A DNA stretch of 64,000 nucleotides from Corynebacterium imitans (GTDB taxonomy: Bacteria > Actinomycetota > Actinomycetes > Mycobacteriales > Mycobacteriaceae), in assembly GCF_000739455.1 (NCBI RefSeq), contig NZ_CP009211.1:124001-188000 (forward strand), written 5' to 3'. Shown here piece after piece: positions 1 to 8,936 of the stretch (positions within the stretch are counted from its first letter, which is position 1; every line of letters begins with the position of its first letter). The notes under the pieces are model-generated. The model did not search any database and was not told the origin of the DNA. It worked only from the letters and a program-made list of their open reading frames with translations. Made by a program: the position numbers and the translations under genes.

Positions 1-2
1 AC

Positions 3-281
3 CCGAATTTCTCGTCTCAGGGACTCACGCGGGAATGGGTGTATCACAAGGTGCTCCCGGTGCGGAAAATTCGGAACCGGGTCGCCCACCATGAGCCGCT
101 AGTGTTGTCGGGAGTTCCGATTACCGGCACCAACCACCGCTTGAGCCCGCGGGAAAGCTTCGACGCGTACATGGATCTTGCGGCAATGCTTGACCGCGAC
201 TTGGCGTCCTTCCTGGAAGGGCTGCGAACCAGTGACGAGCTTGAACAAGCAGAACTGCTGCTGGATGCAGTCCCCGATTAG
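3..281 (+). CDS. Abi-like protein, C-terminal part (5' end outside window)
   Basis: The frame is open from the first bases of the window, so the start lies upstream. About 92 codons are visible. The stretch 'VRKIRNRVAHHEPL' resembles the conserved C-terminal R-N-x-x-x-H motif of Abi_2/Abi-like proteins, a family linked to abortive phage infection and probably related to HEPN RNases. That function is known for the family and is not shown here. The gene ends 12 bp before the convergent stop of the ABC ATPase gene. Without the N-terminus the family call is tentative. Confidence 0.5.
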   Translation, partial: PNFSSQGLTREWVYHKVLPVRKIRNRVAHHEPLVLSGVPITGTNHRLSPRESFDAYMDLAAMLDRDLASFLEGLRTSDELEQAELLLDAVPD

Positions 282-293
282 ATTGCCTGCAGC

Positions 294-1088
294 TTATCGA
301 CGGTCCCCGTGGAAACGCTCCACCAGCTCCGCGACGTACTCGCCGGTTTCCGGCCCCTCGTAGGCACCCACCACGTCCGAGACGAGACCCGCCTGCCGGA
401 TCTCGCCCTTGTCCACCCACAGGGCGGTGTTGCACAGCTGGGCGAGGAAGTCGTTGGAGTGCGAGGCGAAGACCAGGATGCCGGAGCGCTCGACCATCTC
501 GGCCAACCGGACGCGTGCTTTGGCCATGAAGGCGGCGTCGACGGCGCCGATGCCCTCGTCGAGAAGCAGAATCTCTGGCTCGATGGAGGTGACCACGCCG
601 AGGGCGAGGCGCACGCGCATGCCGGTGGAGTAGGTGCGCAGCGGCATGCTGAGATAGTCGCCGAGCTCGGAGAACTCCGCGATCTCGTCCATCTTGGCCT
701 TCATTTGTTTGCGGGTCTGGCCGAGGAAGAGGCCGCGGATGATGATGTTCTCGTAGCCGGAGATCTCCGGGTCCATGCCCACGCCCAGGTCGAAGACGGG
801 CGCGACGCGGCCGCGCACATCGGCGACGCCGCGGGTCGGCTCGTAGATGCCGGAGAGCAGGCGCAAAAGCGTGGACTTGCCGGCGCCGTTGTGGCCGACG
901 AGGCCGACGCGGTCGCCCTCGCGCAGGTGGAGGTTGATGTCTTTGAGCGCCTCGACGACGACGGTGTTGGAGGCGTTCTTGCCAATCTTGCCGCCGGCCG
1001 AGGACATGACGGCCTTCTTCAGCGAGCGGGACTTAGCGTCGAAGATGGGGAAGTCGACGCAGGCGTTGTAGGTGTCGATAGAAACCAT
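294..1088 (-). CDS. wzt: Galactan/polysaccharide export ABC transporter ATP-binding protein (Wzt/RfbE type)
   Basis: This 264-aa ATPase has a Walker A motif (GHNGAGKST, about residue 64), the signature YSTGMRVRL and a Walker B motif ILLLDEG. It resembles the Wzt/RfbE ATPases that pair with an ABC-2 permease to flip lipid-linked polysaccharide; the mycobacterial counterpart (Rv3781) serves arabinogalactan galactan export. The start is supported by AAGGAG 8 nt upstream. The permease gene lies 14 bp upstream on the same strand, giving a permease-ATPase operon. It has no long C-terminal carbohydrate-binding domain, unlike some Wzt proteins. The galactan substrate is inferred from family and neighbours. 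Confidence 0.85.
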   Translation of the reverse strand: MVSIDTYNACVDFPIFDAKSRSLKKAVMSSAGGKIGKNASNTVVVEALKDINLHLREGDRVGLVGHNGAGKSTLLRLLSGIYEPTRGVADVRGRVAPVFDLGVGMDPEISGYENIIIRGLFLGQTRKQMKAKMDEIAEFSELGDYLSMPLRTYSTGMRVRLALGVVTSIEPEILLLDEGIGAVDAAFMAKARVRLAEMVERSGILVFASHSNDFLAQLCNTALWVDKGEIRQAGLVSDVVGAYEGPETGEYVAELVERFHGDRR

Positions 1089-1102
1089 TTGTGGACTCCT
1101 TC

Positions 1103-1951
1103 TTAGACCCAGTACGGCACGCGGAAGCGCATTTGGCGCATCGCCAGCAGGGTAATCCCTAAGCCGATGAGGGTGCAGATGCCGACGATGCCCCAGTGGT
1201 AGGCGGCCACCGGCTGGTCGATCATGGGGGCGCGCACGATTTCCAAGTAGTGGTAGAGCGGGTTGATCTCTGCGAGCAGGGCGCGCTGGGCCACCTCACC
1301 GCTCTGCTCCTTCAGCGTCTGGGTCGTCCACACGATCGGGGTGACGTAGAACAGCAGCTGCACGAGCGCCTCGAGCAGGGGGGCGACGTCGCGGAAGCGG
1401 GTGGCGATGATGCCGAAGAGCATGGTCACCCACACCCCGTTGAGCACGAGCAAGAGCATGGCGGGCACGGCGAGCAGCGTCTGCCAGGTCAGCGGGATGC
1501 GGAAGATGATGACCAGCAGCACCCAGATGACAATGTTGTGGGCGAAGAACAGCAACTGGCGCCACACCAGGCGGTAGACGTGCACCGAAAGGGCGGAGGG
1601 TAGCTGCTTGATCAGTCCCTCGTTTTCGATGAAGACGTTCGCCCCGTCTTTGACGCAGCCGGAGATGAAACCCCAGACGATGAAGCCGACGGTGACGTGC
1701 GGGAGGAACTCGCGAATCTCGATCTGGAAGAGCATGGAGTACAGCAGACCCAGGGCGAGCGCCATCACGCCGGTGGCGATGGTGATCCACAGTGGCCCGA
1801 GCGTGGAGCGGCGGTAGCGCTGCTTGATGTCCTGCCAACCCAGCTGCAGCCAGAGCTCGTATTGGCCCCAGCCGCGAACGAGGTCGTTGAAGGCCATGCC
1901 CATCGTCTTCGACTTCGACGGTGGGGTGTCGTGGTCTGCGTCGCTGGTCAT
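1103..1951 (-). CDS. wzm: Polysaccharide export ABC-2 permease (Wzm/RfbD type)
   Basis: The product of 282 aa has about six hydrophobic segments and the ABC-2 layout, with an amphipathic 'WQDIKQRYRRSTLGPLW' segment just before the first membrane span, as in Wzm/RfbD/KpsM permeases. It should form the membrane channel for the ATPase encoded immediately downstream. I chose the start at MTSDADHD. A longer frame exists upstream, but it would run into the promoter region shared with the divergent aminotransferase gene. The order permease-ATPase next to a class V aminotransferase and a quinone oxidoreductase matches the mycobacterial Rv3777-Rv3783 neighbourhood. Confidence 0.82.
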   Translation of the reverse strand: MTSDADHDTPPSKSKTMGMAFNDLVRGWGQYELWLQLGWQDIKQRYRRSTLGPLWITIATGVMALALGLLYSMLFQIEIREFLPHVTVGFIVWGFISGCVKDGANVFIENEGLIKQLPSALSVHVYRLVWRQLLFFAHNIVIWVLLVIIFRIPLTWQTLLAVPAMLLLVLNGVWVTMLFGIIATRFRDVAPLLEALVQLLFYVTPIVWTTQTLKEQSGEVAQRALLAEINPLYHYLEIVRAPMIDQPVAAYHWGIVGICTLIGLGITLLAMRQMRFRVPYWV

Positions 1952-2121
1952 GCGCGTGACGTCCGCGCGGAGTTGTTGAAAGTCCTGCACCTTTCTCACC
2001 CTAGCGTCAACTGTCCGCTTTGCAGCTTTTCGCCCCGGAGCAGGCAGTGTGCGCGCCGGGGGACAACCGGGCATAATTGGGTGCGTTCTCCTACCGTCGA
2101 TGCAAAGTGAGGGGTGTGGCC

Positions 2122-3333
2122 GTGGCGTTCGATGTTGCGAGTGTGCGCGGGCTGTACACCTCGCTGGGTGACGGTTGGACCTACCTCAACGCCCATGATG
2201 CGCCGCAGATCCCGGAGCGGGTGTCCGCGGCGGTGGCCCGCTCGTTCCGCCTGTCTGCCTCGGTCGCGCCGCCGGAGCCGGGCTCGGGTTCGCACTCCCG
2301 TGTCTCGCTGGGGCGTCCCGAGGGCGAGTCTTACGTGCAGCAGGCGCGGTCTGCGGTCGCGGACTTGGTCGGGGCGACCCCGGGGCGCGTCGTCCTCGGC
2401 CCGAGCTTGCCTGCGCTGTATATGTCGCTGGCGGTGGCGCTCAAGCCCCTCTTCCGGCACGATTCGGCGCTCGTGCTCAACCGGGTGGACCGCCCGCAGT
2501 TGACGGAGGAGCTGCGCCGTATTGGCGCGCCCACGAGGTTTGCGCAGGCCGATCTCGCCACGGGCGATTTGCCCGCCTGGCAGTTCGCCGAGCTTGTCGA
2601 CGGCGCGACGCGCCTGGTTTCCGTACCCGCCGCGCACCCCGAGCTCGGCACCATCATCGGCGTGGGTGAGATCGTGGAGCGGGTGCGGGAGCGCTCGCGG
2701 GCCTGGGTGCTTGTCGACGTCACGTCCTACGCCCCTTACAAACCGATCACCTTCGACGCCTGGGGTGCGGACATCCTCGCCGTTGACCTCTCGGAGCTCG
2801 GCGGGCCGCAGCTTGGCGCGCTCGTCTTCCGCGACGAGGCGATGTTTGGACGCCTTGACGCGGCGGCCCTCGACATGGAGGTTTCCGCGGGACTGGCGGG
2901 CGGGGTGCCCGCGGTGGTGGAGCACTACGCCTCGCTGGTCGAAGGCGCTCAGGGAAGACCCACCCGCCGCAACCGCCTGACACATTCGATGGGGCAGACC
3001 GCCACCTACTTTGACCGGCTGCGCGAGGACCTGGATACGTTCTTGGGTACCCTGCCTGCCGTGCACATTGTCGGCGTGTCCGGCGAGGCGGCGGAAGGCT
3101 CGGCGATTGAGCGGATTCCCCGGTTGATGTTTGGGGTGCAGGGCGTGCCGTCGACAATGGTGCACCAGCGGCTCTTGGCCCACGGGATCGTCTCGACCCT
3201 GGCGCGGCCGAGCCAGCTGCTCACCGACATGGGCGTCGACGAAATGGGCGGCGCGGTGACGATCGGGCTCGGGCCTTTCAACACCGAGACCGACATCGAG
3301 CAGCTCATCCGCACCGTCGCGTCGCTGGCCTAA
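2122..3333 (+). CDS. Class V aminotransferase family protein (cysteine desulfurase-like fold)
   Basis: The protein has 403 aa in the cysteine desulfurase/class V aminotransferase fold. I recognise the N-terminal 'YLNAHDAPQIP' element and the large PLP-domain layout. At the position of the PLP lysine the motif reads 'WGADILAVDLSELGGPQLGA', with no lysine visible, so catalysis is doubtful. Start: GAGGGG lies 7 nt before this GTG, whereas an earlier GTG is too close to it. A CATAAT hexamer lies about 50 nt upstream. The gene is divergent from the galactan exporter pair and convergent with the oxidoreductase gene. Its stop codon lies inside a 19-bp palindrome. It corresponds in position to mycobacterial Rv3778c; its real substrate is unknown to me. 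Confidence 0.72.
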   Translation: MAFDVASVRGLYTSLGDGWTYLNAHDAPQIPERVSAAVARSFRLSASVAPPEPGSGSHSRVSLGRPEGESYVQQARSAVADLVGATPGRVVLGPSLPALYMSLAVALKPLFRHDSALVLNRVDRPQLTEELRRIGAPTRFAQADLATGDLPAWQFAELVDGATRLVSVPAAHPELGTIIGVGEIVERVRERSRAWVLVDVTSYAPYKPITFDAWGADILAVDLSELGGPQLGALVFRDEAMFGRLDAAALDMEVSAGLAGGVPAVVEHYASLVEGAQGRPTRRNRLTHSMGQTATYFDRLREDLDTFLGTLPAVHIVGVSGEAAEGSAIERIPRLMFGVQGVPSTMVHQRLLAHGIVSTLARPSQLLTDMGVDEMGGAVTIGLGPFNTETDIEQLIRTVASLA

Positions 3334-3350
3334 CTTTTCGGCGAAAAGTT
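3332..3350. repeat. Palindrome spanning two convergent stop codons, copy 1
   Basis: AACTTTTCGGCGAAAAGTT is a perfect inverted repeat around a central base. The aminotransferase stop (TAA, plus strand) and the oxidoreductase stop (TAA, minus strand) both overlap its ends, so two genes end in 21 bp. A near-identical palindrome does the same at 25854. It may be a compact bidirectional terminator or a protein-binding repeat. Confidence 0.7.
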
Positions 3351-4311
3351 ACTCACCCACCGTGAGCACGACTTTTCCGGTGTGGGCGCCGGAATCGAGG
3401 TAGTCGTGGGCATCAGATGCCTGGGCGAGCGGGAAGGTCTTGGTCACGTTTGGCGCGATCTTTCCGGACTCGATGAGCGGCCAGACGTGCTCCACGGTGT
3501 CGGCGACGATGCGCGCCTTCATCGGGCGTGGGCGGGCGCGCAGGGTGGTGGCGTGGACGGACTGGCGGCGCGGCATCATCCGCCCCAGCGAAAGGGTGCC
3601 CTTGGGTCCGCCCTGCAGCGCGATGACGACGAGGCGGCCGTCGACAGCCAGCGACTTGATGTTCTGCTCCAGGTACGCGCCGCCGACCACGTCCAGGATG
3701 ATGTCAGCCCAGCCTTTCAGCTCCTCCGCGAAGTCCTGGGTGCGGTAGTTGATCCCGATGTCGGCACCCAGCTCGCGGCAGTAGTCGAGCTTCTCCTCGC
3801 TGCCCGCGGTCACGGCGACTTCTGCGCCGAGCGCCTTGCACAGCTGGATGGCGAAGGAGCCAATGCCGCCGGCCCCGCCGTGGATGAGCACCTTGTCGCC
3901 CGCTTGCAGGCCGGCGACCATGCCCAGGTTCGACCACACGGTGCAGGCGACCTCGACTACCGCGGCGGTCTCCTCCAGGCTCAGGTTCTTGGGTTTCGGC
4001 GTGAGCTGGCCTTCCGGCACGGCCACGTACTCGGCGTAGCCGCCGCCGGCGAGCAGGCAGCCGACCTCCTCGCCTTGCTTCCGGTCCGTGGTGCCCGGGT
4101 CCACGATCACGCCGGCACACTCCAGGCCGATCGTTTCCGGCTCGCCTTTTGGTGGTGGGTACTTGCCCTGCGCCTGGACGAGGTCGGCGCGGTTGACGCC
4201 GGCGGCGGTGACGCGGACGAGCACGCTGCCGTCGTCAAGCGAAGGCTCCGGCACGTCAGTCAGTGCGAGCGAGCGGGGATTATCTGGGTCTGTCAGTGCA
4301 ATTGCTTTCAT
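3349..4311 (-). CDS. NAD(P)H:quinone oxidoreductase, zeta-crystallin type (MDR family)
   Basis: The protein of 320 aa has the zinc-free MDR layout. The N-terminal GroES-like domain carries 'VTAAGVNRADLVQAQGKYPPP', and a Rossmann segment follows with 'VLIHGGAGGIGSFAIQLCKA' for NADPH binding. Family members reduce quinones or act as enoyl reductases in the cytoplasm. The start at MKAIALTD is the usual N-terminus for this family; an in-frame extension upstream would overlap the tRNA-Ser region. It is convergent with the aminotransferase gene and corresponds in position to mycobacterial Rv3777. The true substrate is unknown. Confidence 0.85.
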   Translation of the reverse strand: MKAIALTDPDNPRSLALTDVPEPSLDDGSVLVRVTAAGVNRADLVQAQGKYPPPKGEPETIGLECAGVIVDPGTTDRKQGEEVGCLLAGGGYAEYVAVPEGQLTPKPKNLSLEETAAVVEVACTVWSNLGMVAGLQAGDKVLIHGGAGGIGSFAIQLCKALGAEVAVTAGSEEKLDYCRELGADIGINYRTQDFAEELKGWADIILDVVGGAYLEQNIKSLAVDGRLVVIALQGGPKGTLSLGRMMPRRQSVHATTLRARPRPMKARIVADTVEHVWPLIESGKIAPNVTKTFPLAQASDAHDYLDSGAHTGKVVLTVGE

Positions 4312-4365
4312 GCCCACCCAGGATAACGGAGTCGGTGGGCCCATACGGTAGACTTTGCACCCGTT

Positions 4366-4453
<88 letters not shown>

Positions 4454-4458
4454 ACTAC

Positions 4459-5586
4459 TTACAGCGCGTCCAGCACGTCGATGAAGCGCTGGGCCGCGGC
4501 CTGCGGGTCGGCCCATTTATCCAGGCCGAATAGGCCGATGCGGAAGGTGGAAAAGTCCTCCGCCTCCCCAATCTTCAGCGGTACGCCCGAGGCGATCTGC
4601 AGGCCATGGGGCTTGAAGGCCGCGCCCGACTGCTGCTCGGGGTTGTTCGCGTACAGCACGACCACGCCGTTCGATTCGAAGCCCTCGGCCGCCACGGAGC
4701 GGTAGCCGCGCTCGTAGGCAGCCTCGCGGACGAGTCGGCCGAGTGTCTCCTGGTTTCTCGCCAGGGTGTCCAGGCCGACCTCAGTCGACTCCTTCATGAC
4801 CTCCAGGTTGTGCAGGATCGTGTCGGTGGGCAGGGTGGAGTGGTAGCCGGCCTGGCCTGCGCGGTAGCCGTCGAAAATCGCGAGCCACTTCTTTAAGTCC
4901 AGGGTGAACGAGTCCGAGTCGCTGGAAAGCACCGCCTCGCGGCCGCGCTCTGAGAGCATGACGTAACCGGTGCCGGGGGAGCCGGACCACGATTTTTGCG
5001 GCGCGGAGACCAGCACGTCGATGTCCTGCGCCGCCATGTCGGGGAAGGCCGCGCCCGCCGCGATGCAGTCGAGCACGAACAGCGCGCCGTGCGCCTTCGC
5101 AATGCTTCCCAGGCCCGCGATGTAGTCGTTCGGCAGGCTCAGGCCCGCGGCGGTTTCCGTGTGCGCGGTGACAATCACGTCGGGTGCATGCTTATCGACG
5201 GCACGCTGCACCTCCTCCAACGCCGGAGGCGCAAAAGCAGGCTGCGCATCCTGGCTGGTCGGCTGCGCATTGAGCACGTGGACGGAATCAGTAAGTTTGC
5301 CCGCCTCGGTGATCTGGCTCCAGCGGAAGGTAAACAGGCCGGAGCGCAGGATGAGCACCTTCTTGCCGCGGAAAAGCTGGCGGGCCACCGCCTCCATCGC
5401 GCCGGTGCCGCCCGCGGGGACGAGCGCGGCCGAATCGGCACCGTAAGTAGAGGTCAGCAGCGAGAGCATCTCCTGGGCGGCGGAGATGAACTTCTGCGAC
5501 ATGTGGTTCAGCGAGCGGTCGGTGAAGACGACCGAGTACTCGAGCAGGCCGTCGGCGTCGATGTCAGGGCGGGGAAGATGTGTCAT
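4459..5586 (-). CDS. Class V PLP-dependent aminotransferase (alanine-glyoxylate/serine-pyruvate type)
   Basis: This 375-aa enzyme has the class V aminotransferase fold. A glycine-rich phosphate-binding segment ([10 protein letters not shown], about residue 58) comes first, then '[11 protein letters not shown]' carrying the PLP-contacting Asp, then '[13 protein letters not shown]', whose lysine should form the Schiff base. Related enzymes transfer amino groups between alanine or serine and glyoxylate or pyruvate. The start ATG is followed by typical coding sequence. It ends 6 bp after the tRNA-Ser gene on the opposite strand. The exact substrate cannot be read from sequence. Confidence 0.82.
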   Translation of the reverse strand: MTHLPRPDIDADGLLEYSVVFTDRSLNHMSQKFISAAQEMLSLLTSTYGADSAALVPAGGTGAMEAVARQLFRGKKVLILRSGLFTFRWSQITEAGKLTDSVHVLNAQPTSQDAQPAFAPPALEEVQRAVDKHAPDVIVTAHTETAAGLSLPNDYIAGLGSIAKAHGALFVLDCIAAGAAFPDMAAQDIDVLVSAPQKSWSGSPGTGYVMLSERGREAVLSSDSDSFTLDLKKWLAIFDGYRAGQAGYHSTLPTDTILHNLEVMKESTEVGLDTLARNQETLGRLVREAAYERGYRSVAAEGFESNGVVVLYANNPEQQSGAAFKPHGLQIASGVPLKIGEAEDFSTFRIGLFGLDKWADPQAAAQRFIDVLDAL

Positions 5587-5606
5587 GCCCCACAGTCTAG
5601 CCGGGC

Positions 5607-6020
5607 TTAGAAGAGCTCTGGGGTGGTATGGAACTGCGGTGACAGCTCGGTGCCGCGTAGTTCGTCCTGCGAGCGTTTCACTGTTGCGCGCTCGACGCCG
5701 ACGACGAACGCGACGTCAGCGAGGGCCAGCGGCGTGGCAAGGGTGACCGAGGCGTCGCCCGGGTGGCGAGGGTCGACGCCTTCTAGATCCGCGCCGGGGA
5801 TCTGCCCGAGCGGGACGCCGAGCAGTAACGTGCCTGTGTGCTGGCGCTCGGGTGCGGCGTGTTTGGGGGAGAGGTACAAGGGGGCGTCGAGAAGCATATG
5901 GGGCGAAAAGGACTCGATGTCGGCGAGGGCCCACACAATCCAATCGGCGCGGTCAGCAGCGGCGGGGCCCAGGTCACTGCGGGTAGCGACACCGGCGTTG
6001 AGGTCAGTGTTGAGCTTCAT
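5607..6020 (-). CDS. Hypothetical protein (137 aa)
   Basis: A 137-aa soluble protein with no membrane segment or motif I recognise. The start at MKLNTDLN is preferred because a longer frame would run through the promoter region of tRNA-Ser(GCU). It lies 20 bp upstream of the aminotransferase start on the same strand, so the two may be co-transcribed. Composition and codon usage match the neighbours. Confidence 0.6.
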   Translation of the reverse strand: MKLNTDLNAGVATRSDLGPAAADRADWIVWALADIESFSPHMLLDAPLYLSPKHAAPERQHTGTLLLGVPLGQIPGADLEGVDPRHPGDASVTLATPLALADVAFVVGVERATVKRSQDELRGTELSPQFHTTPELF

Positions 6021-6084
6021 GCGGCCCACTATACGGGCCCTATTTGGAAGTCGCGGGTGCACTGGGTAGGATGAGCAAAGGCCT

Positions 6085-6176
6085 GGAGACGTGCCAGAGC
6101 GGCCGAATGGGGCTCCCTGCTAAGGAGTTGCCCTCTTTGCGGAGGGCCGCAGGTTCAAATCCTGTCGTCTCCGCCA
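6085..6176 (+). tRNA. tRNA-Ser (anticodon GCU), CCA encoded
   Basis: The acceptor stem GGAGACG/CGTCTCC, a long variable arm and the anticodon loop CTGCTAA (GCT) identify a class II serine tRNA. CCA is encoded. A tRNA-Arg gene starts 3 nt later, so the two are probably one transcript. Confidence 0.95.
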
Positions 6177-6178
6177 CT

Positions 6179-6254
6179 GCGCCCGTAGCTCAACGGATAG
6201 AGCATCTGACTACGGATCAGAAGGTTGGGGGTTCGAATCCCTCCGGGCGCACCA
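6179..6254 (+). tRNA. tRNA-Arg (anticodon ACG), copy 1, CCA encoded
   Basis: A 73-nt cloverleaf with acceptor GCGCCCG/CGGGCGC and anticodon loop CTACGGA (ACG). The wobble A is normally converted to inosine by TadA, which is also encoded in this window. CCA follows the discriminator A. A second copy, identical over the whole tRNA, lies at 8937. Confidence 0.96.
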
Positions 6255-6256
6255 AC

Positions 6257-6293
6257 AAAACCCCAGATCACAGTGCTTGTGAGCTGGGGTTTG
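6257..6293 (+). terminator. Hairpin terminator after the tRNA-Ser/tRNA-Arg pair
   Basis: AAACCCCAG pairs with CTGGGGTTT around an 18-nt loop. The T-run is short. On the opposite strand it also follows the end of the 788-aa surface-protein gene, so it may work in both directions. Confidence 0.6.
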
Positions 6294-6306
6294 TCGTCTT
6301 CTCGGA

Positions 6307-8673
6307 CTACTGCTCCTCGGTGGGGGTAGCCTCTACGGTCGTTTCAGTCGGCACAACCGGGGCAGGTTTTGCCGAGCCGAGAGAGACCGCGGCACTGTCG
6401 ACGTTCGGGATGCAGTTGGCGCCGCCTGCGATCGCGACGATCGCCGCGAACAGGCCAAGCACACCGCCGCCGATGCCAGCGAGGGCTTCCGGGGTGGTGC
6501 CGGCGGCACGTGCGGCGTCGGTAAGCGCGCGGCTCAGCTGGTTACCCACAGCGCCCAGGCCGGGCGTTCCGAGCTGGGTCGACAGCGCGAGCGGGATGAT
6601 GGCCAGCAGCGGCAGGCCCACGCCGATCAGGGTGGCGACGCAACGCGGGTCGGAAGAGCCGCCCTGCAGGCCAACGTTCGCGTCCACGGTCGGGCCGGCC
6701 TGACCGCCCTGGCCGCCCGGCTTGGAGGAGCCGCCGGAGGAGCCCGGGATGCCCTCGACCTGCACGTCCGGATTGCCGTTGTTGTTGGCGTTGTCCTTGA
6801 CGTCCACCTTGGCGTTATCGGTGATGACGACGGTGGCCTTGGCGTTGTCGGAGATCTTCACATCCGGGTTGCCATTGTCCTTGATGTCGACGTTCGGGTT
6901 CGCATTGTCCGAGATCTTGACGTCAGGGTTGCCGTTGTTGTTGGCATTGTCCTTGATATCCGCCTTGGCGTTGTCGGAAATCTTGACGTTGTCCTTGATG
7001 TCCGCCTTGGCGTTATCAGAGATCTTGACGTTGTCCTTGATGTCGACGTTCGCGTTGTCGGTGATGACGACGGTGGCCTTGGCGTTGTCGGAGATGTTCA
7101 CCTCCGGGTTGCCGTTGTTGTTGGCGTTGTCGTGCGGATTGATGTTGTCCTTGATCTCGACGGTTGCCTTCGCGTTGTCGGAGATCTTGACGTTGTCCGA
7201 AATCTTGATGTCAGGGCTGCCGTTGTTGTTGGCGTTGTCCTTGATCTCGACCTTCGCGTTGTCGGTGACCACCGGGTTGAAGTTATCGGAGATCTTGATA
7301 TCCGGGCTGCCGTTGTTGTTCCCGTTGTCATGCGGGTTGAAGTTATTTGTAATCACCGGGTTGCCGTTGTTGGACAGGTTGTCCTTGATCTCGACGGTGG
7401 CCTTGGCGTTGTCCGTAATGATCGGGTTGCCGTTGTTGGACAGGTTGTCCTTGATCTCGGCCTTCGCGTTGTCCGTGATGATGATGTTCGGATTGCCGTT
7501 GTTGGACAGGATGTTCAGGCCGCCGCCGCCCGCGCCGCCTGCGCCGCCGGTGAGCCCGCCGAGCAGACCGCCACCGACCTTGCCAATGAAATCGGCGACC
7601 TTGTCAGCGATCGTCCCACTGGGCGTGGCCGGGTTCTTCGCGCTGATGCGCAGGGTGCGCTCGACTTCCGACTTGCCGTCTTTGAGCACAACCGGAATGG
7701 TGAAGACACCGGGGATGAAGTTATTCGGTGCCGTGACCTGGATTCTCCCCGCCTGGGTTGCCACGCCCCACCCCAGTGGGCTGAGCCCCTTCTTTTCCAC
7801 CGACACGCCTTCTGGCAGATCAAAGTCGTCGATGACCTTGGTGATGTTGCCCTCGAAGTCAACGTCGTAGACTCCGCCAAAGTCTGGCAGGTCCTTCTCC
7901 CACTCAGCCTTCGGCATCTCATCAATCACCGAAAGGTTCAAGGTAGAGGTATAGGACGAGCCGTCACCACGGGTGATCTTGATGGGGATCGACACATCGC
8001 CCTTCTTAAAAGACAATGCGGACTGCGGGCGCTTCAACTTGAGGGTGCCGTTGTCATTCTCAAGGCCCCAGCTGGCGATGGTGTTGCTGGTAGGGGCAAA
8101 GGTGTAGTTCGGGTCGACCTTGAGGCCCTTGACCGCAGCGGAGTTCTCGTTCCAGAAGTTTTCGGTCTCGTAGCGACGTGCAAGGTTGGGATCCGTCTCC
8201 CGAGCGTCTGCTGGGCGCTTAGTTACGTTGACCTTCAGGGTGTTCTCGATTTGCCTGCCACCTGGCAAGGTGACAGTGACAGCGACGTCCTTTTCACCTT
8301 CGGTGAAGGAAGTGTTTGCGTTCGGGCGGGCGAGTACCACTGTCCCGTCCTCGTTCGCTTCAACTTTCCAGTGCCAAACAGCGGAGCCCTTCGCCTTGAT
8401 GGACGAGCCAGCTGGCAGGGTGAAGCCGTCTACTACCGCCGGAACATCGCCGGTAAATGTCACAAAATGGCGCGAGTTCCAGTCGATGACAGTCGGCTCA
8501 GCGGCCGGGCTGGTGGTAGTTGTGTCTGCATCAGTAGGCGTGCTTGCGGTGGTTTCCGTCGTCGTTGCGACGGTGCTTAGATCCTCAGCAATGCTCTGCG
8601 GCACCACGATCGACGGAGCCACAAGGGCGAGAGTGAGGGCGCTTACAGCAACGCCGCGAGAGAAAATGGCCAT
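6307..8673 (-). CDS. Secreted surface protein with Asp/Asn-rich repeats and a C-terminal two-helix membrane hairpin
   Basis: The protein has 788 aa. A signal peptide (about 1-29, ending near SIAE) is followed by a Thr/Ser-rich linker. Three similar domains of about 90 aa follow (residues about 60-340, Rib/Ig-like by pattern: 'GDVPAVVDGFTLPAGSSIKA', 'VKGLKVDPNYTFAP', 'ITKVIDDFDLPEGVSVEK'). A Gly-rich hinge leads to about 240 residues of imperfect short repeats such as 'VKISDNAKADIKDN' and 'NNNGNPDVKISDN'. Near the C-terminus two hydrophobic segments are each bordered by a cysteine (PRC before the first, ANC after the second), then an acidic tail. There is no LPXTG. AAGGAAGG supports the start. 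It lies between two identical tRNA-Arg genes. A role in the cell envelope is inferred. Confidence 0.75.
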   Translation of the reverse strand: MAIFSRGVAVSALTLALVAPSIVVPQSIAEDLSTVATTTETTASTPTDADTTTTSPAAEPTVIDWNSRHFVTFTGDVPAVVDGFTLPAGSSIKAKGSAVWHWKVEANEDGTVVLARPNANTSFTEGEKDVAVTVTLPGGRQIENTLKVNVTKRPADARETDPNLARRYETENFWNENSAAVKGLKVDPNYTFAPTSNTIASWGLENDNGTLKLKRPQSALSFKKGDVSIPIKITRGDGSSYTSTLNLSVIDEMPKAEWEKDLPDFGGVYDVDFEGNITKVIDDFDLPEGVSVEKKGLSPLGWGVATQAGRIQVTAPNNFIPGVFTIPVVLKDGKSEVERTLRISAKNPATPSGTIADKVADFIGKVGGGLLGGLTGGAGGAGGGGLNILSNNGNPNIIITDNAKAEIKDNLSNNGNPIITDNAKATVEIKDNLSNNGNPVITNNFNPHDNGNNNGSPDIKISDNFNPVVTDNAKVEIKDNANNNGSPDIKISDNVKISDNAKATVEIKDNINPHDNANNNGNPEVNISDNAKATVVITDNANVDIKDNVKISDNAKADIKDNVKISDNAKADIKDNANNNGNPDVKISDNANPNVDIKDNGNPDVKISDNAKATVVITDNAKVDVKDNANNNGNPDVQVEGIPGSSGGSSKPGGQGGQAGPTVDANVGLQGGSSDPRCVATLIGVGLPLLAIIPLALSTQLGTPGLGAVGNQLSRALTDAARAAGTTPEALAGIGGGVLGLFAAIVAIAGGANCIPNVDSAAVSLGSAKPAPVVPTETTVEATPTEEQ
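6770..7510 (-). repeat. Tandem imperfect repeats coding the Asp/Asn-rich region
   Basis: In-frame direct repeats of 15-60 bp, with GTTGTCGGAGATCTTGAC and GGGTTGCCGTTGTTG as recurring cores on the plus strand. They encode alternating I/V-x-I-S/K-D-N motifs and NNNGNPD spacers. The copies differ at third positions, so the array is not a recent clonal expansion. Repeat number could change by slippage or recombination. Confidence 0.8.
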
Positions 8674-8936
8674 GTGACCTTCCTTTATGTGTAGATGGGC
8701 AGCGAATGATGAGCAATTGCCAACGTCCGATTTCGCTTACCTCAATGTTTCTATCACCTTCGTGCCAATTTCAATAGAGGGATCGCGAAAAACTTTCTTC
8801 CCCGCGCGCTTTTGCAGAAGTCCCGGAACATGGTGCTGAAGTTTGGTCCAAAAGTGGTGTTGCAATGGAGTTTTGGTGCTAGCAGCGTTGCAGTGTAAAG
8901 TATCTCTTCGTTGTCAACGCAAGGCTTTGACGGCAA
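8674..8936. other. AT-rich intergenic region between surface-protein gene and tRNA-Arg copy 2
   Basis: It holds the ribosome binding site of the leftward surface-protein gene (8675-8690) and, near 8890-8910, a TAAAGT hexamer in TTGCAGTGTAAAGTATC that could be part of the tRNA-Arg promoter. It is clearly more AT-rich than the flanking coding DNA. I see no credible gene; the frame antisense to the tRNA is an artefact. Confidence 0.5.

Noticed and set aside
1996..3183. 395-codon open frame antisense to the class V aminotransferase gene
   Set aside because: A shadow frame with Arg/His-rich low-quality sequence; the plus-strand protein shows a family fold.
6770..7510. Repeats that at first glance resemble a CRISPR array
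   Set aside because: Repeat units vary in length and sequence, are in frame with a protein and have no regular unique spacers.
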